Of a stretch of 64,000 nucleotides of DNA, positions 44,497 through 55,152 are shown in pieces. The first letter of the stretch is position 1. The number at the start of each line of letters is the position of its first letter. The DNA lies in contig NC_092804.1 of assembly GCF_040954645.1 (NCBI RefSeq), positions 92,074,362 through 92,138,361 of the forward strand. The letters run 5' to 3'. This stretch comes from Diabrotica undecimpunctata. Lineage: Eukaryota > Arthropoda > Insecta > Coleoptera > Chrysomelidae. Both the position numbers and the translations under genes were made by a program. The notes under the pieces were generated by a model. That model worked only from the letters and a program-made list of their open reading frames with translations. It was not told the DNA's origin and did no database searches.

Positions 44497-47400
44497 TTGA
44501 GCATGAACACCGTGTATCTTCTGTAGTTTCTTCAAGTAATCCCTTGTCTTCGTTTGTTGATTTAGATGTAAACTCATTGTTAGTTCGAAAAAACAAGGAT
44601 AATCGTCCATATCTTGAAATATCTATCTTAGGACATTCTTGTTTAGCTTTACTGGACACAGGGTCCAATATCTCTATTTTAGGTTCTCTAGGTCTGGAAT
44701 TTCTCCAGAATTCAAATGTAAATATAGAAATAGATCAAAGTTTGCAAGTGACTACAGCTGATGGTCAAGTTCAACCAATTTTAGGTCAATTCACTACTGA
44801 GATTTCTGTTAGTTTTTGTAAAAGAATGATTACATTCTTTGTTATTCCTTCAGTTAAGAATTCAGTCATCCTAGGTATGGATTTTCTGAAAACTTTTAAT
44901 AGTGAATTAAATTTTACTGAATTTTCCTTATCTGTGTCTTCTTTCAATATCTCTTGTGTCAATGCTGTTAAAGATATGAGTCGACTTAATGCTCAGGAAT
45001 TAGAGCAGTTAAATAGTGTCATCACATCATTCTCTTCTATCTCATCGAAAAATCAGTTAGGTCGAAGTCATCTCATCGAACATCACATTGATGTTGGTTC
45101 GTCTAAGCCCTTCAGACAATATCAATATCCCTTGCCTCAAGCCTGGCATGAAAGTCTAGTAAAGGAGGTAGATGAAATGCTTAAGTTAGGTATTATTGAG
45201 CCCAGTACTTCTTCTTTTTGTAGCCCTCTGTGGCTGACAAAAAAGAAAGATGGGACTTTTCGTGTCTGTTTTGACGGACGTAAACTTAACGGTATAACTA
45301 TGAACAGAGATGCTTATCCTATACCTCGTATAGATATCATCCTAAGAAAATTACAGAATGCAAAATTTATTTCATCTATCGACCTAAAGAAGGCGTTTTT
45401 ACAGATTCCTCTCAGCGAGGAGAGTAAAAAGCTTACTGCATTTGCAGTAAATGGCAAAGGATTGTATCAGTTCACTACAATGCCTTTTGGTCTTGTGTCT
45501 GCTCCTCAGACTATGTGTCGATTAATGGATTTGGTAATAGGTCCTGCTTTAGACCCATTTTGTCAATACTATCTTGATGACATTCTTGTCATTACTCCTG
45601 ATTTCGAAACTCATATCTCTGTATTGCAGCAGTTGTTTCAGCGTTTAAAAGACGCAAATTTGACTATTAATTTGGATAAAAGCAGCTTTTGTCGTGACTC
45701 TATTAAGTTTTTAGGATATGTTGTAGATTCTCAGGGTCTTCGTACTGATCCTGATAAGATGTCAGCGATTCGGGATTTTCCTGTGCCTAAAAATACCACT
45801 CAGGTCCGTCGATTGTTAGGAATGGTTGGTTATTATAAGAAGTTTGTTAAGTCTTATTCGACCTTGTTGTCTCCTATCACAGATTTACTTCAAAATCGGA
45901 AAAAGGGACAAAATATTGTGTGGACTCCTGAGGCTAATGAAGCTTTCATTAAAATCAAGGAGGCTCTCACAAATTCTCCTGTTATGGTAGCCCCAGATTT
46001 TACTAAGCCTTTTTATCTGATGACAGATTGTTCTAACACTGCATCTGGAGGTGTACTCTATCAAATGGTAGATGGAGAAGAACACCCTATAGCTTATACA
46101 AGCAAGAAATTAAATAAAGCACAGAAAAATTATACTACAACTGAAAAAGAGTTGCTAGCTATAATTAATGGTATTGAACATTTCAGATATTTTCTTGAGG
46201 GTCGTTCTTTCACGGTCATAACTGACCATAGTAGTTTGGTGTGGTTACAGAATATGAAGAACCCATCTCCTCGTTTGGCTAGGTGGATTTTAAAATTGGC
46301 ACAATATGATTATAAGATTGTTCATCGTAAAGCTGCAGGTGTAGTAGTCGCTGATGCACTCTCTAGAACGTTCGATATTAATTTGTTAGATTTATCTTCC
46401 TTGCAACCAGATGATTGGTATTGAAAAATGTTGTATGATCTACAGAATGTACCAGGTAAATTTCCTGATTTTAAGGTTGAACATGGTGTTTTGTATAAAC
46501 ATGTCTTAAGTTCCATGGATGCCCTTACTGGAATGTCGGATTGGAAGATAGTCGTTCCAACTCCTAATAGAGCAGAGGTTTTGGCCACTTTTCATGACCA
46601 TCCTACTGCAGCTCATTTTGGTTTTTACAAAACTTTCCGTCGTATATCGGAACTCTATTACTGGCCGAAGATGCGTCAAACTGTACGTAGCTATATCGCT
46701 AAATGCAAAATCTGTGCTACATGCAAACCGACAAATCTTCCCCAACCAGGTTTAATGGGTAGTTATCGACGGATTTATTTTCCATTTCAACTTATATCTT
46801 TAGATCTCATTGGTCCTTATCCTAGGTCTTATAAAGGTTCTCAGTATGCCTTGGTAGTTGTCGATTATTTTACAAAATTTCCTTTGGTTCATACAATGTC
46901 TAAGGCAACTACTTCATCCATTATCAAGTATCTTGAGAATGAGGTTTTCTTAATTTATGGTGTTCCACAGATCGTGTCTTGCGATAATGGACCACAGTTC
47001 ACAGCTAAGGCTTTTCGCGACCTCATGTCTAAATATAATGTCCAAAAGATCTGGTACAATGCGAACTATTATCCACAAGTCAATCATACCGAAAGAGTTA
47101 ATAAATCAATCGTGACTGCTTTAAGGTCATATTCCTTTCCTGATCAAAGAGCTTGGGATACTCATATCCACGCTATAGTACAGGCTATCAGGACTTCTTC
47201 TCACGAAATAACCAAATGTCCTCCATCTTATTTGATGTTTGGCCGTCATGTTCCTCTTTCTGGTGATTATTTTGGTACAATTTCAGAAAATGCCAATAAC
47301 TTTCCCACTATATCAGATAAATTACACCGTTGAGAAGATATCCAGCATCGTCCTGATATTTATGTGGATGTTCGCAAACGTTTGAAAGCATCTTATGCTA

Positions 47401-47699
47401 GAAATAAATGCCATTATGACTTGAGAAAGCGAGAGTTATCCTTCAGAATTGGAGATTCTGTGTTGAAAAGAAACTTTGTCAAATCTGATAAAGTGAACTT
47501 TCAATCGGCCAAGTTATGTCAGAAGTACATACCTTGCACAGTTATTAAGGTCATTTCTCCTTTAATTTATGAGTTGAAGGAAACTTCCACTGGCAGGAAA
47601 CTAGGAAGGTTTCATGTCAAAGACTTACTGGAGGACAAGACAGTAGGTCCACATAACTTGTCAGATAATTTGGATTCTTCATCTTCAAATGAAGATTAA
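44472..47699 (+). pseudogene. Pol of gypsy-2, two in-frame stops, motifs intact
   Basis: One frame, -1 relative to gag and overlapping its end, so expression by -1 frameshifting is likely. Protease: LALLDTGSNISILG. RT: LWLTKKKDGTFRVCFDGRKL, MPFGLVSAPQT and YLDDILV. RNase H: TDCSNTASGG, TEKELLAI and TDHSSLV. Then TGA at 46422-46424 (position of Gln in gypsy-1). Integrase: the HHCC module ending CKICATC, LDLIGPYP, SCDNGPQF and NHTERVNKS (Asp, Asp, Glu all present). A TGA at 47331-47333 replaces a Leu codon. The last 112 codons hold KRELSFRIGDSVLKRNF and GRFHVKDLL. Confidence 0.93.
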
Positions 47700-49559
47700 C
47701 TGGTCCCTTATCAATGCTGTACCAGTTTGGTTGTTTAAGATCGGTTTATCTATTTTGTTTACCTGGCAAAATAATAAGATGTGCTATTTTGCCTTCCATT
47801 TTTTTTTTATTTTATCTTAATGTTGGTTATTATCTTAGTTTATGGACTTGTTAATTTTGTTGTTTGTTTTCTCTTAAAAGTCCAACTGCATATCATAGGA
47901 GTACAGGATGGATATATGGGAATTTCCCCATCTTGAGTTCTGAGTTGAATAGATATTTACAGGGATAATGCGGAAAACATTCCAAATATTTTCTTTAATA
48001 GTGTTGTATGGTTTTGTGGACCATGGCCACAAAGCTTATGCATTCATATTCACTTACTGTGTCGGTGTTTTAGCGTGGGTTCAGGATTGATCACCCTGGA
48101 TGTGTGCCCTCACTTGGCTCAGAAATATATCAATACATATTAGTTGTTCCTTGAGTGTCTCTTAGGTTGAAATTAGAATGTGTCATTTAGAATTGGATCG
48201 TTCTGATATTCAGCAGTAAGTAAGTCTGTTTAACTTGGTTTGTTATCTCCTATGTTGTTATCTTCTCAAGAATTTGAGTTTAACATATCTTAGTATCTTG
48301 AGTTTGTACCTGTCTACCTACCATTCGTACGGATTGGTAGATGTGAGTTTATCTTTACCTTGAGTGTATCTTTATCTTTACCTTAATTTAGTTATCTTTA
48401 CCATTACCTGGATAAGTTTATTTCTTATCTATATCTTATGAATATATATCTTATCTTTATCTTGATTATGGAGTCCTAAAAATCTGTCCTTTTCTGTTCT
48501 TGTCGTGAGTAAAGAATTGGACCACGTCAATAGTACAGTTTGGGTATTACAGTTAGGATCTCTTTTATCTTTCCTTCTACCAAGGGTATAGCTGGTAGAA
48601 GTGAGTTTTGTGCATATCCTCTACCATGAGTAGATCTGGACTTGCAATTATCTTTTACCTTTTGTGCATATTCTTTACTACGAGTTGGGATTGCAGTTAA
48701 CTTACTTATTTTTTTAGCATACCCTATACCATGAGTATAGTGGGCTTGCTAGTATCTAGGCTTGCTAGTGCCTTTACCAATTGTGTGTTTTCCCTACCGC
48801 TGCTAAAGCAAGTAGATGTATTGAATTATCTTTTACCTTGAATTTTCGAATATGTTGCTGATATCCAGAACCATATCATATAGATGTTTAGGTTTGTAGT
48901 AATATAGTTTCCACTAGTCCTAATAAATTAAGCCCTCATTGAACTCTTGAGTGATTAATAGAATCTGTTCGCTCTAGTGTCAACGTTGGGTAAACTTGAT
49001 AGGACTTTGTTTGAGTTTGTGTTGTGAATGGTTCTTGGTCGTATCTTTTAGAGGTTGTTAACACACCTCAGTAGTGTAGTTTATTTATAGTTTTACTAAT
49101 ACTTGGAAATATAGAATTTAAGTATTGTCGAAGGTTAATTTACTCTATATAAGGTTGAATTGAATTATATTGAATATATTGGTATTGAGATTGATATTGC
49201 TATAAGGTTATTGAATTATATTTAGAAAGTACCTAAGTGATTGGGTTATATGTTTTTTTTTTACTTTTCTTAATACTTTGTCTAAATAAATTAAATTATT
49301 TTAATTTTTTTTTGGTAAATTACACATTATTAAATAGATCACATGCTGTCTGTCTACTGTACGTCTGTCAGTGTCATTACTTTTATCCCATCTCCTGAGT
49401 AAACAGTGTGGCTGATAAGCTCAAAATCCTTGTAGTTGACACCACAACGTTTCGGCTTCATCATATTCATCGTCTGGTTTGTCTTTAAGGCTAGATTGTC
49501 CTAGACAATAAAAAAAAAGGAAACTTCTGGTAAGTGGAAAGTTTTCCTTTTTTTTCTGG
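47700..49559 (+). other. Non-coding 3' region of gypsy-2
   Basis: About 1.9 kb without an env-like frame. A 500-bp part (48300-48850) is built of loosely repeated TATCTTTACCTT and TACCATGAGTAG-type motifs. A short inverted pair GGAAAACTTTCC-like (AAAAAAAAGGAAACTTCTGG and TGGAAAGTTTTCCTTTTTTT) sits just before the polypurine tract at about 49510-49555. Confidence 0.6.
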
Positions 49560-49572
49560 AGTTGAGGGAGGA
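49560..49572 (+). promoter_or_regulatory. Polypurine tract of gypsy-2
   Basis: GAGTTGAGGGAGGA directly precedes the right LTR start TGTAGCAG, interrupted only by TT. Confidence 0.7.
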
Positions 49573-50820
49573 TGTAGCAGTCACAACTGCTAACATATAA
49601 TTAATTAATATAATTTATTATTAAAATCCTAAAACCCCTCAGAATCCCGTTTATGAAACGTTTATGGGCAATAGACGAGACGATGCGCAAGTGTAACAAC
49701 TACAGGTCAAGAGGCGCTCGGCTAAAGTCAGTTTTGGCCAACAACTCACACAGAGAGGTGTATTTCTCCAAGCCTTAACCGGCATATTTTTTTTTTGTCT
49801 TAAAATCGGGTAGAAAATCTGGGATTGGATTTAATGTTTTCCCCGAACATCAAGGGAGAAATTGGAACAAATGATAAAAAATCTTGTTGAAAAACCGGCT
49901 ACCAAATCTGCAGAAATGAATATTTAAAACCCGGCTTCCAAATCTACCGAAATAATTATTTAAAACCCAGGTGAGCAATTAAATCATTTAGTTTTATAGG
50001 CCTATCATTTTATTGATATTTTCATTGTCTTTTGAAATATTAAAAGTGTAAAATCCGAGTTTTCTCATATGTATCATGTGGCCTTGAGCCTAGATCGTAA
50101 ATTTATCGGACACCTAATTAGTTTTTTTCTGTTTTTTTTTTGTATACCTACTCGGTATAAAACTTTCATGCCTAATTTACTAGATATTCTTTAAATGCGC
50201 AGACGCAATAAATAGACAGGATGACAGTCAGCTGATGAAATAAAATGTTTGTTTATTGTGGTAATTCGATGTAAGAGTATGTGTTGACAGTCATCTTTGG
50301 GTGCCTTGATGTTTCTCTAAATGTTATTTTTTGTAGATTTCACCCGATTAGGATAACGTTTAATATTAGAAGTAGTTTAACAAAACACCTACTTCAACCC
50401 ATTGGTAACCAGGAACCGATTGTCTCCAGAACCACAGCGTTCTTCTTCATTCGTTTTTTTCGGAGCCCCAAGGACCGTCAGAGTCTTAAGGGGACTTAAC
50501 CAGGACAGCTGTAGTGTTGTGACAGACATTAACAAGTTTCTCAGGGTTAAGGTTTTTCTTGTAATTTACAACTTTGTATATGCATATACCAAGGTTAGTA
50601 CTTATTACAGTTTTTGTATCAGCTATAAAAAGTTAGGTAAATAGTTATTAATTAATTAAATTAGATTCATTGATAGGGAAGGGTTCATGATTTTTGTATA
50701 GCGGGTTTTAAAAGGGAAGGGAAGAAATTTATGTATCAGGTTTTTTAAAAATTATATATATATCTTTCCGAGTCTGTTGGCCATACTCATCACACTTGAT
50801 CACTTTAGATATCTCCCAGC

Positions 50821-50853
50821 ATCTATGTGTAAGCATGACACTTACACATAGAT
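50821..50853 (+). repeat. LTR hairpin, copy in right LTR
   Basis: The same 13-bp stem as at 40114-40146, with loop CATGACA instead of CATAACA. Confidence 0.8.
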
Positions 50854-51137
50854 CTGGTCTTTAGCTGCTTCGACACATATTAGTCGTATATTTGTTAGGT
50901 AAGATAGTTTCTTTTGTATAACCGTCACGGTTTTTTTTTAGTATTTATATTCCCTACCTTACCTATCTAGGATTTAACTTTCGTAACTAACCTTAGTGTT
51001 AAGATTTCGCTTCTCCCATGGACTTGGATTATATATTTACTAATACACCTTTTTGTTTGGCCCAGTAGTGGGGATCTTTCATTTTGTCGTGGCTTTTTGG
51101 TCCTCGCATACCGTAGCCCCACTACTGTAATTATATT

Positions 51138-51140
<3 letters not shown>

Positions 51141-51213
<73 letters not shown>
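51141..51213. repeat. (TA)n microsatellite in gypsy-2 right LTR
   Basis: About 36 TA units, against about 14 at the same place in the left LTR (40433-40460). It sits directly before a GTGAGT donor-like site. Confidence 0.95.
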
Positions 51214-51216
<3 letters not shown>

Positions 51217-51706
51217 TGAGTTTTGTTAGTTGTTAATATTATAAATATATTTGTTACAAGTAGTTTTGCTTTTATTTCAGCTCCTGCTTACAGTTATAAT
51301 ATAGCAGAACAAGGTCAATAGTGTCTTTTCGGTTTTTAAACATTATTACAGGGTATTAAATCAATAGTACTTTATTCCTTGTTGTTCATAACTTCATTTA
51401 TTTTTTTTTCGTTAATTTGCTTCAGAAATTAGCTGGCGCCCATTTCAGTATTTTCCTAGGCATCTCCGTATATTCTCTTATCTTACCCCTTTTATAGTTC
51501 CAGATTTTCCGGTGCATTATTATATTGTATTCTTTTGGTTAAAAGATCTCTTTTCCCCTTATCTCAAAGCCAAATTCTAGTGTAGTGAGGCTAGCCCGAA
51601 TTCGTGCTTGAGGTTTTGTGTCTCTGTGTTCTTTTGAGCTAAGCCATTCTTTTTATTATAACTTCTTTGCTAGTTCTTCTCTAATTTATCATCTCCTTCT
51701 CCATAT

Positions 51707-53450
51707 CTTCTTCTTCACGTGCCATCTCCGCGACGGAGTTTGGCAATCATCATGGCTATTCTGATCTTAGATGCTGCTGCTCTGAATAGTTCAATTGATG
51801 TGCATCCGTACCATTCCCTCAAGTTACGCAACCATGAGATTCTTCTTCTTCCTACACTTCTCTTGCCTGGATTTTCCCTTGTATAATCAATTGAAGTAGG
51901 TTGTATCTCTCATTACGCATAACATGCCCCAGGTATTGCAGCTTTCGTGTCTTGATGGTTTCCAATACTTCCATTCTTTTGTTGATTCTTCTCATGACTT
52001 CGTTGTTTGTTACATGCTCGGTCCATGATATCTTCAGGATTCTTCTATACACCCACATTTCAAATGCTTCCAACTTTTTAGCAGTCGACGCGTTAAGTGT
52101 CCATGCTTCTATCCCATAAAGCAGAGTCGAGAAAATATAGCACCTTGCCAGCCTAACTCTCAAGTCCAATTTTAGTTCTCTTGCACAAAGTACCTTTCTC
52201 ATTTTATTGAAGTTTGTACGTGCTTTCTCAATTCGAACTTTGATTTCTTTGGAGTAATCGTTTGTGTGATTAATTATTGTGCCAAGATAGTGGTAGTTTT
52301 CAACTTGTTCTAAAGCACTACCGTTAATTGTCAGGCTTTCACCATTATTTTGGGTTTTTGATATCCTCATAAATTTGGTTTTCTTGGTGTTTATTGATAA
52401 TCCATATTCCTCTCCATACTCAACTATCTTGTTCATTAGCTTTTGGAGGTCTCGGAGGTTGTCTGTTATTATGATAGTATCGTCCGCATATCTAATGTTG
52501 TTAATTGGTGTTCCATTGACCTTGATTCCTGCTGTTTCTCCCTCAAGAGTTCTTTTCATAATTTCTTCAGAGTATGCATTGAATAGTAGTGGTGACAATA
52601 CACACCCCTGTCGCACTCCTCTTTTAACTTCGAACTCTTCTGATGTGTGTTCATTAATGCGTACGTGTGCCTGCTGTTTATAATATAGATTTGTTATAAT
52701 TCGAAGGTCATTGTGTTGTATTTGTTTTGCTTTGAGGATGTCCATTAGCTCTTTGTGGCGGACTTTGTCGAAAGCTTTGTTGTAGTCTATGAAACAGACG
52801 TACATATCTTGGTTCACATCCAAGCATCTCTGGATTAGTACGTTGAATGCAAATAGAGCTTCACGGGTACCTACGCCATTACGGAATCCAAATTGACTTT
52901 CTTCAATATCCATATCAAATGTTTTGTAAATGCGTTTATGAATGATCTTTAAAAACAATTTAAGTGTGTGAGATATCAGGCTTATGGTACGGTGGTCAGT
53001 GCATTCTCTAGCATTTTTCTTTTTTGGGAGACAAATGAATGTTGAGGTCAACCATTCGTTGGGTATGTCACCCGATTGATAAATTTTATTAAAAAGCTTT
53101 AAGAGGACATCAATGTACTCATTTTCTATTATTTTAAGGATATCAATAGGCAGTTGATCTGGCCCCGGGCTTTTTCCGTTTTTGGTGTTCTTTAGTGCAT
53201 ACATTATTTCTTCCTTTGTAATTTCTGCACTTGTTTCTCTGTCCTCAAAAGACAAGTCTTGTGGGTTTCCTCTTTCGTCGTCGAAGAGCTCTTCCATATA
53301 CTCTTCCCATCCTTTTAGTTTTTCGTCAGTCGTTATCATAGTATTTCCATTTTTATCTAAAAGAGTTGTATTGTGGTTTCTTTTTTGCAGTCCTGCCATT
53401 TCTTTAACCTTTTTATGTATGTTGAATAGGTCGTATTTGTTCTGAATTTG
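51707..53450 (-). mobile_element. RTE-like LINE inserted in the gypsy-2 right LTR
   Basis: TTCTCCATAT is duplicated at 51697-51706 and 53451-53460, and the left LTR has the uninterrupted site. The minus-strand element is 5'-truncated and ends in an AAGAAGAAG tail. Confidence 0.95.
51707..53450 (-). pseudogene. RTE-like reverse transcriptase, nearly intact, one frameshift
   Basis: About 530 codons are open on the minus strand. They run from a linker (KKVKEMAGLQKRNHNTTLLD) through SPGPDQLPIDILKII, ESQFGFRNGVGTREALFAFN, CFIDYNKAFDKVRHKELMDI, KRGVRQGCVLSPLLFNAYSE and RYADDTIII (active site) to LQYLGHVMRNERYNLLQLII. A one-base loss near 51870 shifts the last 50 codons (GRRRISWLRNLREWY, then a stop) into another frame. 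The apparent start codon lies in LTR sequence and is fortuitous. The endonuclease is missing. This is the best preserved RT in the window. Confidence 0.93.
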
Positions 53451-53490
53451 TTCTCCATATACCACCCCCTAAATTTTATTTAGGTTTCAA

Positions 53491-53939
53491 CGGCAAATGC
53501 GGCTACTACTGAACGAGCGTGTACACTTAAAAATCCGGAATATAGTAGAACGATATTCAACTACCTGGGAGTCACCTTGGAAACAACTGAAAAAGAAAGA
53601 ATTCAAGAAAGAATTATAAAGACAAACCAAGCCTTCAGGAGCTACGCAGTGATCTTAAAAACGGAAAACTTAGCAAAAAGACAAAAATAAATATACACAA
53701 AACACTGATATGGTCAGATATACACGAAGGAAACCACGGTGATAATTAAAAAAGAAGAGGAACACTTAAAAATCAAAAAAAAATAAGAACAATGCTAACC
53801 CCTGATTTCACTTCATATGTAGAAAAAAAAAATAAAAAGAAACAAAAAAACAATAAAAAAGAAACGAAAATATTCTGAGAGTTATTAAATCACAACGCTA
53901 GAAATTGAGATAACACATTATCAGAAGAGCGGCAATGAG
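53491..53939 (+). pseudogene. Old LINE fragment, left part
   Basis: The frame from the gypsy-2 target site reads NPEYSRTIFNYLGVTLETTE, KERIQERIIKTNQAFRSYAV and LKTENLAKRQK, then degenerates. KKEEEHLKI and IRTMLTP blocks are recognisable further on. This is the RT thumb and C-terminal region of a CR1- or Jockey-related LINE (YLG-V pattern, E-E-x-L-K-I pattern). Gypsy-2 cut it on the left and the BEL element on the right; it resumes at 60806. Confidence 0.6.
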
Positions 53940-53944
53940 ATGAT

Positions 53945-54547
53945 TGTAGAAAAAGGGTGTACATATGTGAAATTATGAGTATAATTTCAGTGTATGAGGA
54001 CTGTATTACATAGGGCTGATTCAAATAAATTAGGATATGTGGTAAAAGGTTATAAATATTATAGCAAATTAGGTTTATACAAAGTCTTACCAATTCTTCT
54101 GCTGCACACACACACTCGCGGTATTTACATACTTTCACTCGCGGTTGTTCTTTATACGGTGAAGCTGTCCGGGTACCGGTTTTTGAACACGTACCTCGCG
54201 GTACTAACACTAAGATCACGAGATAGAGCAAATTTGCGTCTGTATATGATTTATAACAGTATTTGCGGTATTTTTCGCGTAACTATTAGCGGGCGAGAGA
54301 AGATGTCTGTTGTTAGCGGCAATCAACAGTAGAGAGTATCCTCTGTTCCTAACGACAGGCAACAGGCAAGAGACCGTCTTCTTGTTTGCTATTTTAAAAC
54401 TGTATTTCTAAAGGAGGGGGGGTGAAATGGAATAGGAAGGGTTATCAAGGGTTGGACTAAGGTAATGATTGTAAAATTGTGGTAGAAGGATAGTTAGTAA
54501 TACAGCGAAAAAATGACATGATTTTTCGCATGAGAAAAAATTGAACA
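53945..54547 (-). repeat. LTR copy 1 of the BEL-like element
   Basis: 603 bp. It shares with 60121-60800 the blocks GTGAAATTATGAGTATAATT, ACTCGCGGTTGTTCTT, GCGGTATTTTTCGCGTAACT and AATGGAATAGGAAGGGTTAT. A GGAGGGGGGG stretch is specific to this copy. Confidence 0.88.
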
Positions 54548-54696
54548 TACTGGGGGCGGGCGAGAATCTTTGTCAGAGGCCAGAGGAGTGGGAAAGTCTC
54601 TTCATTTTTGATTACTACCACATCACCTATCTTTTGTATATTGGAATGTATCCAATAATGATTTCCAATTCGAGATCAATAGGTCATCCAGTATAT

Positions 54697-54725
54697 CGTC
54701 GCCGTGGATGTGAAGAGAGCTAACC
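54697..54725 (+). repeat. Left TIR of the unassigned DNA transposon
   Basis: A 29-bp inverted repeat with one mismatch to the right end, preceded by ATAT. Confidence 0.8.
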
Positions 54726-55152
54726 AACAAAAGTCAGTTTCGAGATAATGAGCATTTTAGATTACCATGTCGAGGAAAAAATACATTTTAGCTTATAACT
54801 TTGCTGCTCATTGAAGTATTCCTAAAATTTTTTTAGGATTTATCAAACAAATTATTACCTACTTTGTACTGAACCAAACCTTAAAAAAATATTGATTTAT
54901 ATGAGGGTAGTAGGGTTTCGTTTACTTAGCTCCATTCACCACTAGATAACTTTTCACGAGTCATACTGTTTTTTTGTTGTGTGAAAAGATCTAAGTCTAC
55001 GAAATTAAATAATACAAGGTGATAGTATGCTTAAAGTGTTTAATTTTGGATACAAAAATAACACAAAAGTATAATAAATTTAATTTAGTTTTTAGTCTTT
55101 AACATTGAATATTATTTAACACTGAATATACAGAAATCTTATTATTTTATCG

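Larger units (their letters stand above)
39001..53489 (+). mobile_element. Ty3/gypsy LTR retrotransposon (gypsy-2)
   Basis: LTRs starting TGTAGCAGTCACAAC and ending AGGTTTCA are flanked by perfect 4-bp target duplications ACGG (38997-39000 and 53490-53493). Between them lie a primer-binding site, gag with zinc knuckles, and a pol frame overlapping gag in the -1 phase. Pol holds protease, RT, RNase H and integrase; a 1.9 kb non-coding region and a polypurine tract follow. Two stops in gag and two in pol disable it, but all domain motifs, including the integrase Asp-Asp-Glu, are preserved. Each LTR carries a separate antisense LINE. Confidence 0.95.
49573..53489 (+). repeat. Right LTR of gypsy-2, interrupted by an RTE
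   Basis: Without the RTE (51707-53460 including one duplication) about 2.16 kb. It is near-identical to the left LTR apart from the 150-bp segment kept here (49606-49755) and a longer TA run (51141-51213). The last 29 bp after the RTE (ACCACCCCCTAAATTTTATT and on to TTTCA) prove that the LINE lies inside the LTR. Confidence 0.93.

Noticed and set aside
49500..49560. Inverted A-rich/T-rich pair before the gypsy-2 polypurine tract as a terminator
   Set aside because: Low-complexity arms; a terminator in the bacterial sense does not apply to this eukaryotic sequence.
54548..54570. CTGGGGGCGGGCGAGAATC after the first BEL-like LTR as a primer-binding site
   Set aside because: It would require plus-strand orientation, but the pol fragment is on the minus strand; left undecided.
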